A DNA stretch of 64,000 bases from Euglena gracilis (Eukaryota > Euglenida > Euglenophyceae > Euglenales): positions 38,549,703 through 38,613,702 of the forward strand of contig CP154954.1 in the NCBI GenBank assembly GCA_039621445.1, given 5' to 3'. Positions 54,431-64,000 of the stretch are shown piece after piece (position 1 is the stretch's first letter; each line of letters begins with the position of its first letter). The position numbers and the translations under genes are program-made. Under the pieces are notes generated by a model. That model was not told the DNA's origin. It searched no databases and saw only the letters and a list, made by a program, of their open reading frames with translations.

Positions 54431-54622
54431 GTAGTCAGGCTGAGGCGTTGTTGCTGTTGTTGTTGCCATCTTTTGCCATCATCTAACAAATGAACACTCT
54501 GGCAGATGACTCATGCCAACCTTGGGAGAAAAAATGGCTTTTGATTGTTCTTTGCAGCAGCATGTGTACATGTGTTAGAGACGGATCAACAGGAAGAGAA
54601 AGGGAAAGGAGAACAAACACAC

Positions 54623-54727
54623 CCAGCGGTCATCACAGTCGATTGCGGTGGCAAACCCGGTGGCGGCAAGCACGATTCCATCAGAAAGCTGGCCGGCGAA
54701 GTAAGAGAACCCGGACTTTGAAGTCAC
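54623..54727 (-). CDS. Middle exon (VTSKSGFSYFAG)
   Basis: Acceptor TTGCTTTCGCTTCCAG, 35 codons, donor TGG|GTGTGT. Reads VTSKSGFSYFAGQLSDGIVL then AATGFATAIDCDDRW. Phase 0 at both ends. Confidence 0.75.
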
Positions 54728-55739
54728 CTGGAAGCGAAAGCAACATGACCATTCTGGCCACAGCTGGGTGTGAGCGGGGGAGGGGGGGGAGGGGAGTGGA
54801 GGAAACGGCAACAGCTGGAGGAAAAATGCCCAAAGATGCTTGAACGCTAGGCCTCTGAAAAAGCGGCAAATCGTCCTCTTTTCTCCCTCCTTCGACCAGT
54901 TCTCATTCAGTATTCAGTCTTTTTTTTACAATTTCCTTGCCAATGTCCCGAGAGATAGTGGATATCTTTCATTCAATGCAAACCTGCCCACAGATATACG
55001 ACTCAGTTCCAGGAGAGCAAGAGCACTGAAAGCAGGGAGGAGGGGGTCAGGTCAACATGGACCCTCAAAAAAAAAACGGTGACACATAAAAAACAAAAAA
55101 ACGCATAAAAAACAATAAAAATAATATAATAAACAATAAAAAACGCAAATTTCAAGTAAAATCTTCCCCGGGATGTACTTTCTTCTGGAAAGGAAAGAAA
55201 AAATTTTCAAATGCTGAAGAAAATTGTTGACAAAAAATGCAAAAACAAAAAAAACTGACAAAAATTTTGGTCTCAGGGGGAAATCAAATCTGAGCGAAAA
55301 TGTCCAAATCGATTTTTGTTTCAGCAGAAAATCAAGAAATCACTAAGGGGAAAAAAGCAAAGGGCCACAAAAGTAATTTTTTGCCAAAACAGTTGGACAC
55401 AAAAAGATGCTAAAAAAAACGCGTTTGTATTTCCCCCTGCTGTAAATTGCTTCAGACCGTCCAAACATTCAGCGCACCCACCTTCTCTTCTCCAAGACAC
55501 ATCAAAGTTCCCGAAATGTGGCGTTGACAAGGGACGGGGTGTGTTTCAACGATGTGGTGTGTCTTGGACAAATTGGGGAAATACCCACCCACCTGCACAT
55601 CCACGCACACAACAGGAATGGATGGTGCATGTGCCTAAATATACCCCCCCCCGGGGCGCTTGGCCTGGGTCATGATTGAAGGAAGGCCAGGGGCAACCTC
55701 ATGGGGGCCAAGTTTGAATGTTGAGAATTTTGGGATCCA

Positions 55740-56580
55740 TGTGCAAAAGGCCGAAGGCCAACTATAACAAGTCCGGGGGGGGCAAGTGCCCCCCCCCCCG
55801 GGCACTTGCCTGGGCGCTTGTCCTCCCTTCGTGCAAATTTGGCCCCTATTTGCACGGAGGGAGGACAAGCGTCCGGGGGCAAATGCCTGCACTGCGTGCA
55901 CCCCACTAGGCACCGCGTGCACCGTACTGCATGGCGCACCGCGTGCACTGCGTCAGAAGAACCATTTCCAAATGTAAAATTTCCACCAGTGCCCCATTTG
56001 TAGTTGACTTCCATTCGCTTTTTTTGTCTGGTTTCCTGCAAATCAGCAACTTTTGGCCTTTTTTGGTCTTTTTTTTGGTCATTTTGGACCACTTTTGGCC
56101 ACTTTTGGCCACTTTTGGCAGCTTTGGGCTGCATTTGGCAATTTAGACTACTTTTCGCTGTTTGAATGCATTTTTGGCTCATTTATATTAATTTAGGCTG
56201 CTTCTGGCCATTTTGCACATTTGTGGTACTGTAGGCCACTTCTCAGTGCTTTTAGGCACCTTTTGCCCATTTTGACCACTTTTGGTCATTTTGTGGCCAC
56301 TTGCACAGATTCAGTGGCCATTGGCACAGACTTGGCGAGATCTGGTGGCAAACCCAGATATTTGGGCCAAAGACAGCAAAAAAAAAATACTCAAAAATCA
56401 TCCAAAATGCTTTTTTATTTCAATTTTGTAATTCATGGGTGGTTTTACGTGTGTTTTTCTCTCATTCAGTCATTTCAGGTGCAACGTGATCCTTGTCACG
56501 CGGTGCCACATGCGGTGAATGCGGTGCTGCATGCCGTGCACGTGGTGCCGCACGCGGTGCGGAAGCATCCCCTGTGCAAG
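55740..56580. mobile_element. Possible long element with GCACCGCGTGC ends
   Basis: Left part: AAAGGCCGAAGGCCAACT, a C-run hairpin, an inverted repeat GCTTGTCCTCCCT/AGGGAGGACAAGC (55816-55870) and several GCACCGCGTGCA units. Right part (56490-56570): the same units inverted (GCGGTGC). Between them a run of TTTTGGCCACTTTTGGCC-like units. It lies in the first intron of the three-exon gene. Confidence 0.45.
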
Positions 56581-56734
56581 AAGAGGGGGGATGGGTTACG
56601 TTCTGTGAAGCCGGGAGGGAAACCCCGGTTGAGTGGTCGAAATGCCACAGAATGTGGGGCTGGGCACCATAGATCCAGGAAAACCAAGATGCGAAACAAG
56701 AACGACGGCACCGACAGCAGTCGCAGCAGCAAAC

Positions 56735-56858
56735 CAGCAGGTCTGCCATGATGAGCCCATGCAGCGTATGAGTCGGGTCCCCGTTGATGTGCACCCGTGG
56801 CTGGTAAGCGCTCAGGCCCTCCACCAGTGGCAGGAATGCGACCGGCACTCCGTCCGAG
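56735..56858 (-). CDS. Exon (HINGDPTHTLHGLIMADLL)
   Basis: Acceptor CATTGCCTTCCGCAG; 1 nt plus 41 codons; donor CTG|GTTTGC. Reads SDGVPVAFLPLVEGLSAYQP then RVHINGDPTHTLHGLIMADL. It is the most upstream exon identified for this gene. Confidence 0.75.
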
Positions 56859-57334
56859 CTGCGGAAGGCAATGGATGGTGAGGATTGGGACAGAGCGGTG
56901 GAGCACTGGAGCGGACTGGAGCACTGGGCACTTGTGGACCCCCTGGGAAGTCCCGTTCAGAGGCTGGAAAATTTGGGCTGACTGCAAAAAGGCTGCTGGC
57001 TGACCCCCCACAGGGGATCCCAGGGCTTGAACTGGCCCAACTGGGGGGTTGGTACCAAAAAAATTAAAACTTCAAAAATGTCCCAAAAAAACTACCAATT
57101 TGCAAAAAAAACCCAAAATTTGACTGACCTGGCCGGCCCATTTTTTTTGGCAGTTTTCATCCCATTTTTTTTTGCACCTACAAAAGCGAAAAAACCATCA
57201 CTGTCCTCGTTGATGGGGGGAGAGAGGTCTGAAAGGCTGGAAAGAGGCTGCTGGTTGGCTGGACCCCCCTGAGGGATCAAATTTTCTTCAGCAACGCCCT
57301 GATGTGCTCACCGCATCACACTGGGCCTGAACCC

Positions 57335-57485
57335 TCCCCCCCCCAAATGATAAAATGCCCCCCCCCCATGTGGAACGACTTTGGCTGCCCAAATAATAAC
57401 CCAATAGCTGTGAAAGGAAATAGGAGGGAAAATCTGCATGTTGCAAAAATTCGAGTGATAGCCCCACAGTAACCCCCCCCCACTT
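57335..57485. repeat. CCCAAATAATAACCC repeat
   Basis: C-run AAATGATAAAATGCCCCC, GCCCAAATAATAACCC and CAGTAACCCCCCC: left-end modules of the AATAATACCCCC element group. Confidence 0.45.
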
Positions 57486-57537
57486 GTAACCAGGTGTTGA
57501 ATAGTGCTGAGCTCTTGATAAGCGCACCCCCACCACC

Positions 57538-57665
57538 GACAGTCCGGCCCGGCCCGGCCCGGCCGGCGGCCCGGCCCGGCCCGGCCGGCGGCCCGGCCCG
57601 GCCCGGCCCGGCCCGGCCCAGCCAGCGGCGGGCCGGCGGCCCGGCGGGCCGGCCAGCGGCCCGGC
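57538..57665. repeat. GGCCC tandem array
   Basis: CCCGG/GGCCC units with GGCGG variants over about 125 bp, followed by a single copy of the ~163-bp satellite unit (to about 57790). Confidence 0.9.
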
Positions 57666-57995
57666 GTCCCAGCGAATCGTTTCGGGCCCCAAAATTTTTT
57701 TCAATTTTTTTCGACTTTTTTGACCCGGGTTTGACCCAAAGTCAATGGGTTGGCGGCTCAGAACGGGGCTCTGGCGGGTTGGTCAACGACGGCTTTTAGC
57801 CATTTCCAACCATTAGCTACCATGGACCAATTGCCTGAGTGGTCAAAGACTATGCTGTTGAAATCAGATATCACTTCGGCAGAGACGAATATAAAACATT
57901 TTGGTGGAAACATTTCACATTAATTCAGGGTTTTCGTTTTTTTTTAACTTGCCTCCTGAGCCCTAAATGCTCTCTAAGCGAATTGTACAGTCAGT

Positions 57996-58067
57996 ATACA
58001 CGTAGCTCAGTGGTAGAGCACTCGGTTCACAAGGTAGCGGTTGTGGGTTCGATCCCCACTGTGTATA
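57996..58067 (+). tRNA. tRNA-Val-like (anticodon CAC)
   Basis: 72 nt: acceptor ATACACG pairs with TGTGTAT (six pairs and one G-U), D arm GCTC/GAGC, T arm GTGGG TTCGATC CCCAC, discriminator A, and TTTTT directly after as a pol III terminator. A and B boxes are good. The anticodon loop TTCACAA gives CAC, but the anticodon stem CTCGG/GGTAG has only two of five pairs. Perhaps functional with an odd arm, perhaps a pseudogene. Confidence 0.6.
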
Positions 58068-58121
58068 TTTTTGCTGAATTAAAACATACATAGAAGCATA
58101 TGTCATTTCAAACCAAAAATT

Positions 58122-58192
58122 CATTTTTGAGGGAATCGAACCCACGACCGTTAGATTGTAAGTCGAGTGCTCTACCACTGAGCTATGCACCT
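58122..58192 (-). pseudogene. tRNA-Val-like pseudogene (anticodon TAC)
   Basis: Same D-arm and T-arm wording as the neighbour (GCTCAGTGGTAGAGCACTCG, GTGGGTTCGAT), loop CTTACAA, but no 3' acceptor strand matching AGGTGCA and a mismatched T stem. It faces the first tRNA, 55 bp away. Confidence 0.5.
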
Positions 58193-58404
58193 CTCTGACA
58201 CATGTTGTCTGAAGGGAAAAATACTAATACATACAGGGAGAATCTTTTTGCATTATTAATATGCAATGAAGGAAATCACACCAATGGAAACAAAAAATTT
58301 TCCGGTCGAATATTGCACGAATATTCGACAATATATTTCACAACATTCGAACGTTCGATTATTTTGAAACATTCGAATATTCGTCGAATATTCGAATGTT
58401 CGAA

Positions 58405-59663
58405 GCAGCCTTAGCAGAAATGCCAAAAATAAAACAATGAAAAGAGAAATGAAAAAAATAAAAAATAAACATAAAAAAAATAAAATTAAAAAAACGTCAC
58501 GTGAAATGATATGACATGTGGGGGGTGTGGGGGGTGTGAGGGGGTGTGTGGGGGGTGTGGGGGGGGGGGGGGGGGGGGGGGGGTGGGGGTGGGGGTAGGT
58601 GTGGGGGGGGGGGGGGTGTGTGGGTGTGGGGGGTGTACCTTGTAGAGACCAATCTAACAACGTTGAGCGGGAAATATTCTGCTGTTTGGACAAGAATCGT
58701 AACCCTGACCCTACTCCTTCAAATAACCTCACAAAATCTTTTTGGCCACAATGAAACACCATCGGGTTCTTTTGCAGAAATCCCAAAAATAAAAGAATGA
58801 AAAGAGAAATGAAAAAAAAAATAAACATAAAAAGAAAAATAAAAATGAAAAGGGTCACGTGAAATGATGTGACATGTGGGGGGTGTGGGGGGTGTGTGGG
58901 GGTGTGGGGTGTGTGGGGGGGTGTGTGGTGTGGGGGGGGGGGTGGGGGTGGGGGGGGGTGTGGGTGTGGGGGGTGGGGGGGGTGGGGGGGGGGGTGTGGG
59001 GGGTGGGGGTGGGTGTGGGGGTGGTGGGGGTGGGGGGGGGGTGTGGGGGGTGTGGGGGGGTGTGGGGGGGTGTGGGGGGGTGGGGGGGTGTGGGGGGGTG
59101 TGGGGGGGGTGTGGGGGGTGTGGGGGGGTCTTGTACAGACCAATCTAACAACGTTGAGCGGGAAATATTCTGCTGTTTGGACAAGGATTGTAACCCTAAC
59201 CCTACTCCTTCAAATAACCTCACAAAATCTTTTTGGCCACAATGAAACACCATCGGGTTCTTTTGCAGAAATGCCAAAAATAAAAGAATGAAAAGAAAAA
59301 TGAAAAAAAATAAAAAATAAACATAAAAACAAAAATAAAAATAAAAAAGGTCACGTGAAATGATGTGACGTGGGGGGTGTGGGGGGGTGTGGGGGGGGTG
59401 TGGGGGGGTGGGGGGGGGTGGGGGGGGGTGTGGGGGTGTGGGGGGTGTGGGGTGGTGTGGGGGGGGGTGGGGGGTAGTACCTTGTTGAGACCAATCTAAC
59501 AACGTTGAGCGGGAAATATTCTGCTGTTTGGACAAGAATCGTAACCCTGACCCTACTCCGTCAAATAACCTCACAAAATCTTTTTGGCCACAATGAAATA
59601 CCATCGGGTTCTTTTGCAGAAATGCCAAAAATAAAAGAATAAAAAAAAAAAAAAAAAAAAAAA

Positions 59664-59706
<43 letters not shown>

Positions 59707-59731
59707 AAAAAAAAAAAAAAAAAAAAAAAAA

Positions 59732-59769
<38 letters not shown>

Positions 59770-59770
59770 G
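58405..59770. repeat. Tandem repeat with G/T-rich spacers and poly(A) end
   Basis: Three copies of a conserved block (GACCAATCTAACAACGTTGA ... CAGAAAT(G/C)CCAAAAATAAA) starting near 58648, 59130 and 59480, plus an earlier partial copy. They are separated by A-rich runs, the box GTCACGTGAAATGATGTGAC and variable (GGGGTGTGG)n tracts. The last copy runs into about 130 bp of nearly pure A (59638-59768). Confidence 0.85.
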
Positions 59771-59938
59771 GGAGAAAAACCCCCCCGCCTGCCCCGCGCC
59801 CTGCCCCCCCTCCCCCTCCCCTCCTCCCCCCCCCTCCACCCCCCCCGGTCCCGTGCCCCTTGCTGTGCCCTGTGGGGGGTGTGGGGTGTTAGGGTGGGGT
59901 TGGGGGGTGTTGTGGGGGGTGTGGTGGGGGGGGGGGAA

Positions 59939-61565
59939 GTCAATGGGTCGGCGGCGCAAAACGGGGCGCCGGCGGGTCGAAAAACGCTCGTTTTCGGCTC
60001 AGAAACAGTTTTTCTGGGTCCGGGAGGCCAAAAAACATCGTTTCGGGCAAAAAAAAATTTTTTCGATTTTTTTCGACTTTTTGGACCCGGTTTTTACCCA
60101 AAGTCAATGGGTCGGCGGCCCAAAACGGGGCGCCGGCGGGTCGAAAAACGCTCGTTTTCGGCTCAAAAACAGTTTTTCTGGGTCCGGGAGGCCAAAAAAC
60201 ATCGTTTCGGGCAAAAAAATTTTTTCGATTTTTTTCGACTTTTTGGACCCGGTTTTGACCCAAAGTCAATGGGTCAGCGGCCCAAAGCGGGGCCCCGGCG
60301 GGTCGAAAAACGCTCGTTTCCGGCTCAAAAACAGTTTTTCCGGGGCCGGGAGGCCAAAAAACATCGTTTCGGGCAAAAAAATTTTTTCGATTTTTTTCGA
60401 CTTTTTGGACCCGGTTTTGACCCAAAGTCAATGGGTCAGCGGCCCAAAGCGGGGCCCCGGCGGTTCGAAAAACGCTCGTTTCCGGCTCAAAAACAGTTTT
60501 TCCGGGTCCGGGAGGCCAGGCCAAAAAACATCGTTTCGGGCAAAAAAAATTTTTTCGATTTTTTTCGACTTTTTTGACCCGGTTTTGACCCAAAGTCAAT
60601 GGGTCGGCGGCCCAGAACGGGGCGCCGGCGGGTCGAAAAACGCTCGTTTTCGGCTCAAAAACCAGTTTTTTTTCCGGTTCCTGTAGCGCAAAAAACATCG
60701 TTTCGGGCAAAAAATTTTTTCGATTTTTTCAACTTTTTGGACCCGGTTTTGACCCAAAGTCAATGGGTCGGCGGCCAGAACAGAACGGGGCGACGGCGGG
60801 TTCGAGAAAAACGCTCGTTTCGGGCAAAAAAATTTTTTTCGATTTTTTTTCGACTTTTTTGACCCGGTTTTGACCCATAGTCAATGGGTCGGCGGCCCAG
60901 AACGGGGCGCCGGCGGGTCGAAAAACGCTCGTTTTCGGCTCAAAAACAGTTTTTCTGGGTCCGGGAGGCCAAAAAACATCGTTTCGGGCAAAAAAATTTT
61001 TTCGATTTTTTTCGACTTTTTTGACCCGGTTTTGACCCAAAGTCAATGGGTCAGCGGCCCAAAACGGGGCACCGGTGGGGCGAAAAACGCTCGTCTTCGG
61101 CTCAAAAGCAGTTTTTCTGGGTCCAGGAGGCCAAAAAACATCGTAAAAAAAAAAAAAAATTTTTTCGATTTTTTTCGACTTTTTTGACCCGGTTTTGAGC
61201 CAAAGTCAATGGGTCGGCGGCCCAAAACGGGGCACCGGTGGGGCGAAAAACGCTCGTTTTCGGCTCAAAAGCAGTTTTTCTGGGTCCAGGAGGCCAAAAA
61301 ACATCGTTTCGGGCAAAAAAAAATTTTTCGATTTTTTTCGACTTTTTTGACCCGGTTTTGAGCCAAAGTCAATGGGTCGGCGGCCCAAAACGGGGCACCG
61401 GTGGGGCGAAAAACGCTCGTTTTCGGCTCAAAAGCAGTTTTTCTGGGTCCAGGAGACCAAAAAACATCGTTTCGGGCAAAAAAAATTTTTTTGACTTTTT
61501 TCGACTTGACCCAAAATCAATGGGTCGGCGGCCCAAAACGGGGCGCCGGCGGGTCGAAAAACGCT
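59939..61565. repeat. ~163-bp satellite, about ten units
   Basis: GTCAATGGGTCGGCGGCCC begins units at 59939, 60103, 60265, 60427, 60595, 60759, 60880, 61042, 61205, 61368 and 61516: mostly 161-168 bp, with one of 121 and one of 148. Each unit holds an A-run, T-run and CGACTTTTTTGACCCGG. Open frames on both strands are satellite translations. Confidence 0.95.
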
Positions 61566-61586
61566 TGCAATGAGTACATCAGTCAT

Positions 61587-61670
61587 CGGTCAGTTGGTCA
61601 AGTGGCTAAAGACACCAGCTGCAAATGCTGGTCCTCTACGGGGGCGTGGGTTCGAACCCGCACTGATCGT
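61587..61670 (+). tRNA. Class II tRNA-Leu-like (anticodon CAA)
   Basis: 84 nt: acceptor CGGTCAG pairs with CTGATCG; anticodon stem CCAGC/GCTGG is perfect; long variable arm CCTC TAC GGGG; T loop TTCGAAC; TTTT follows. Oddities: G instead of U at position 33 (loop TGCAAAT), only two pairs in the T stem, and U as discriminator. It directly follows the satellite array. Confidence 0.5.
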
Positions 61671-61714
61671 TTTTCTGTATGAGAATGGCCAGAAATGGCC
61701 CAAATTGGCCAAAA

Positions 61715-62210
61715 AACGCCCGTATCTCGGGCTGGGCGGGGAGTTGCGGGGAAATCAAAATACCGGTAGATAGAGCGTTCCAAGGGCTTCAATTCAGGTC
61801 TCCGGACATTTCCTTTGATTTTGCATCATTTTGGAGAAATTTTGAAAACATCGATTTTTTGACCCCCCACCCCCCGAAAACGGCTAAGTCGAACAGTGGG
61901 AAAAGTGTACAAAACGGCCGTCCGGGCCGAAAACGGCCGTATCTCGGGCTAGGCGGGGAGTTGCGGGGAAATCAAAATACCGGTAGATGGGGCGTTCCAA
62001 GGGCTTCAAATTAGGTCTCCGGACATTTCCTTTGGTTTGGCTTCATTTTGGAGATATTTTGAAAATTGACATTTTGAGGGGGGGGGGGCTCATCCAGGGG
62101 GGGCGGGTAAATCCTACCGAGTTTGGACCCCTTCGCGCGTGAATAACTCGGGCCTGGCGGGGAGTTGGGGGTCAAACCCAGGTGATTCGGAAACTAGGAA
62201 TCCAGTCGCT
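61715..62210. repeat. ~215-bp tandem repeat, two copies and a remnant
   Basis: CGTATCTCGGGCT, GGCGGGGAGTTGCGGGGAAA, CAAAATACCGGTAGAT and TCTCCGGACATTTCCTTTG recur at 61723 and 61938; a decayed third copy starts near 62145 (AACTCGGGCCTGGCGGGG). Confidence 0.8.
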
Positions 62211-62384
62211 CGCGACTGAAAAAAAAAATTTCGGGAACCGGGCCGGGATCATGGTGATAATCCGTCGGTTCTCCAGGTGGCCCCGACCGGGGGGGGGGGG
62301 GGGCGGGGGGGGGCTGGACGGGGGGGGGGATTTCGACGGTGGTAAGCTTCGCTCTTACCCATAAAGGGATAAGAGCTCAGCGAC

Positions 62385-62720
62385 CCCCCACCTATAAACC
62401 CCCCCCACTTATAAACCCCCCAGGCCGACCAACCAAAACGGGACCTATAACCCCCCCCCCCCTGGGGAAGAAAAATGAAAACTGCCGGAAATCTTTTTCG
62501 GCTGCAAACCACTCAAAAACTGATTTTTGGCAATTTTTTGAGACCGACCATCATCAAAAATGCCATTTTTGTCCAAACTTGCCAAAATTGTCAATTTGGG
62601 GGGGTTCATTTCTGGGGGGCGGATTTTCACCAACAATTCCGGGAACTATACCCCCCCCTTCGGCCGACCAACCAAACCGGATCCTATGAACCCCGGGGGG
62701 TTTACAAGTGGGGGGATTTA
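62385..62720. mobile_element. CTATAAACCCCCC element
   Basis: CCCCACCTATAAACCCCCC modules at the left, GGGGGTTTACAAGTGGGGGG at the right, GGCCGACCAACCAAA repeated inside. C-run/G-run group. Confidence 0.55.
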
Positions 62721-63140
62721 CACCACAGTACCCCACCCCCCACCCACACACCACAGTGCCCCACACATGAAAAACATCTTTTTTGACTCACTAGGCATCA
62801 TTTTTTGACTGACTCGGCCTTCGGCCTCGTCCAGGGGGCTCCCCGGACCCCCCCATAACCAAAGTAAGAAGGTCCTTTCTGTGCAGCTGGGGGCATCCAA
62901 CAACTAATGTTTTAGGACACCCCCAACTCCCCCACACCCCCCACCCCCCACACACATCCCACACATTCCCTCACACACCCCTCCACCCCCACACATACCT
63001 CCCACAGTACCCCACACTTAAGTGTGGGGGCTCCACTTTATACCATTGGTGAAAGATTCACAAAAAAATGGAAATTTGCGCAGAAGATATGCCAACAAGA
63101 GCGTCCATTTTTAATATAAAAAAAACCTAACAATCTCCCC
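62720..63140. other. Non-coding, CCCCACAC-rich
   Basis: (CCCCACA)n-like tracts at 62725-62770 and 62930-63030; CGGCCTTCGGCC hairpin at 62815. No coding signal. Confidence 0.4.
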
Positions 63141-63400
63141 CCCCCCCAATATAAAGCACCCCCAGGGGGTTTGGTTTTGCTGCCCAAATATAATCCGATT
63201 TTGAGTGCGCAATAAACTGGGGGTTCATTATCTGGGGGAAGGTTAACACACCCATCGTACTGGGTGTCCAAAAATTTACCTGGCCATGTTTCCTGTCTCG
63301 CCCATCAACTTTCACTTGCATTGTACTCTACTCCCTTGTATTGGCCAAAAACAAACTCTTTTTGGGGGGGGGGCTTTATATTTGGGGGAAAATCAACTGG
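63140..63400. mobile_element. AATATAAAGCACCCCC element
   Basis: C-run AATATAAAGCACCCCC at the left, GGGGGGGCTTTATATTTGGG at the right; like 53440-53770. Confidence 0.6.
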
Positions 63401-63599
63401 GTGGGCTTTAAAAATGTTGGTAGCTTTCCACCAGTCAACTAGCATTCTTATGCCAAATTTTGGTTACCAACCTCCTATTTTCCCCGAAATGTGCAATTGT
63501 AACCCAAAATGGAGCATTTCTGGTGAAAAAAAATGCATCCACCCAAAAAGTTTTCTGCTTTTTCCGGAATGGTATCATCGTCTGGATCAATATCAAGAG

Positions 63600-64000
63600 G
63601 GGGGGGCACCAAACCCAAGATGGTCCAAGGGCTTTGCCCTTGGGGGCAGGCATTTGCTTAAGGACCCCGGGGGGGGGGGTACTGGCTAGCCAATCGGCTA
63701 GACACTGAAAATAAGGACTAGCTAGAACCCCCCCCTGGGGGGGGGGGGGTCCGGGGGTTCCCCGAACTGGAAAAATGAGGTTTTTAATAGGTTTTTGGCT
63801 GATTTTGTTCCAAAAATTCCCAAAAATGGCTAAAAAAAACGGGCATTTTTGGCCATTTTTGGAGGTCCACAAAAAAATTTTCGGCACTTCGCGCCGGTCA
63901 CTGGAAAAAAAATTCCACTAGCTAGCCCTGCTAGCAGACCCCGGGGGGGGGGGTCTGCTAGCCACTAGCCAAATTTGGACTAGCTGCAGTCCAGCCCCCC
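63600..64000. repeat. CTAGC / C-run G-run repeat at window end
   Basis: ACTGGCTAGCCAATCGGCTAG, GACTAGCTAGAACCCCC, CACTAGCTAGCCCTGCTAG and GGGGTCTGCTAGCCACTAG recur around C/G runs and a CTTCGCGCC hairpin; cut by the window edge. Confidence 0.5.

Larger units (their letters stand above)
52557..56858 (-). other. Gene model: three exons, ADLLVTSKSGFSY motif protein
   Basis: Exons 56858-56735, 54727-54623 and 52673-52557 join in phase (41, 35 and 38 codons plus stop) with canonical GT-AG borders. The first join gives HGLIMADLL followed by VTSKSGFSYFAG. The motif H-x-x-x-x-A-D-x-L-x-x-x-K-S-x-F-S-Y occurs in glycan-modifying proteins of algae and other eukaryotes as I remember them. The 5' part of the gene, upstream of 56858, was not found. 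Confidence 0.7.

Noticed and set aside
58256-59943. Open frames of 295 and 362 codons on the minus strand
   Set aside because: They cross G/T spacers and a poly(A) tract of the tandem array; composition is Pro/His/Phe homopolymer.
59853-60710. Open frames of 277 (+) and 256 (-) codons
   Set aside because: Satellite units of 162-168 bp happen to keep frames open on both strands; the translated units repeat imperfectly with no conserved third positions.
59939-61565. CRISPR array
   Set aside because: Units are contiguous satellite copies; there are no unique spacers, and the context is eukaryotic.

Overview
The window looks like nuclear DNA of an intron-rich, repeat-rich eukaryote, probably a microalga or other protist. 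There are spliceosomal-type exon borders, pol III-type tRNA-like genes, a chromodomain Ty3/gypsy retroelement, satellites, TTAGGG-type telomere-like tracts, long microsatellites and hundreds of C-run/G-run homopolymers. I cannot name the species. No prokaryotic features were seen.

Long open frames here are mostly artefacts of microsatellites and satellites. The real coding signal is a series of short islands (40-275 bp), very rich in GC at third codon positions, almost all on the minus strand. Many begin after a pyrimidine-rich tract plus CAG and end at GTGTGN, GTATGN or GTGAGN donors. I read three minus-strand transcription units. (1) 52.56-56.86 kb: three exons whose phases close exactly on a stop codon, with an ADLLVTSKSGFSYFAG-type motif of glycan-related proteins. 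(2) About 28-46.7 kb: about 18 candidate exons of unknown function, including a three-exon run with matching phases. (3) About 3.7-27.7 kb: about 26 candidate exons. It opens with a signal peptide and continues into motifs that occur in the order of a DxD nucleotide-diphospho-sugar transferase: [61 protein letters not shown]. Units 2 and 3 could be one gene; the border near 27.7 kb is inferred.

Introns are packed with repeats. At 4.64-6.99 kb lies a decayed Ty3/gypsy pol (RNase H end, integrase, chromodomain), itself interrupted by a terminal-inverted-repeat element; it fills almost a whole intron. A segment of about 1.4 kb carrying one transferase exon is duplicated (8.2-9.6 and 17.5-19.4 kb). 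Two copies of a roughly 174-bp repeat each hold the same 67-nt perfect palindrome (12.1 and 23.9 kb). Several families of short elements start with a C-run and end with a G-run, with inverted repeats inside the runs. Three palindromic elements of about 280-290 bp sit in (AT)n/(GATA)n at 36.3-37.6 kb.

The right end (57.5-62.2 kb) is satellite-like: a GGCCC array, two convergent Val-like tRNA sequences, a repeat array with G/T-rich spacers ending in a poly(A) tract, about ten units of a ~163-bp satellite, then a Leu-like tRNA sequence and a ~215-bp tandem repeat. 46.7-52.5 kb and 57-64 kb show almost no coding signal. All exon borders come from reading alone, without RNA or homology searches.
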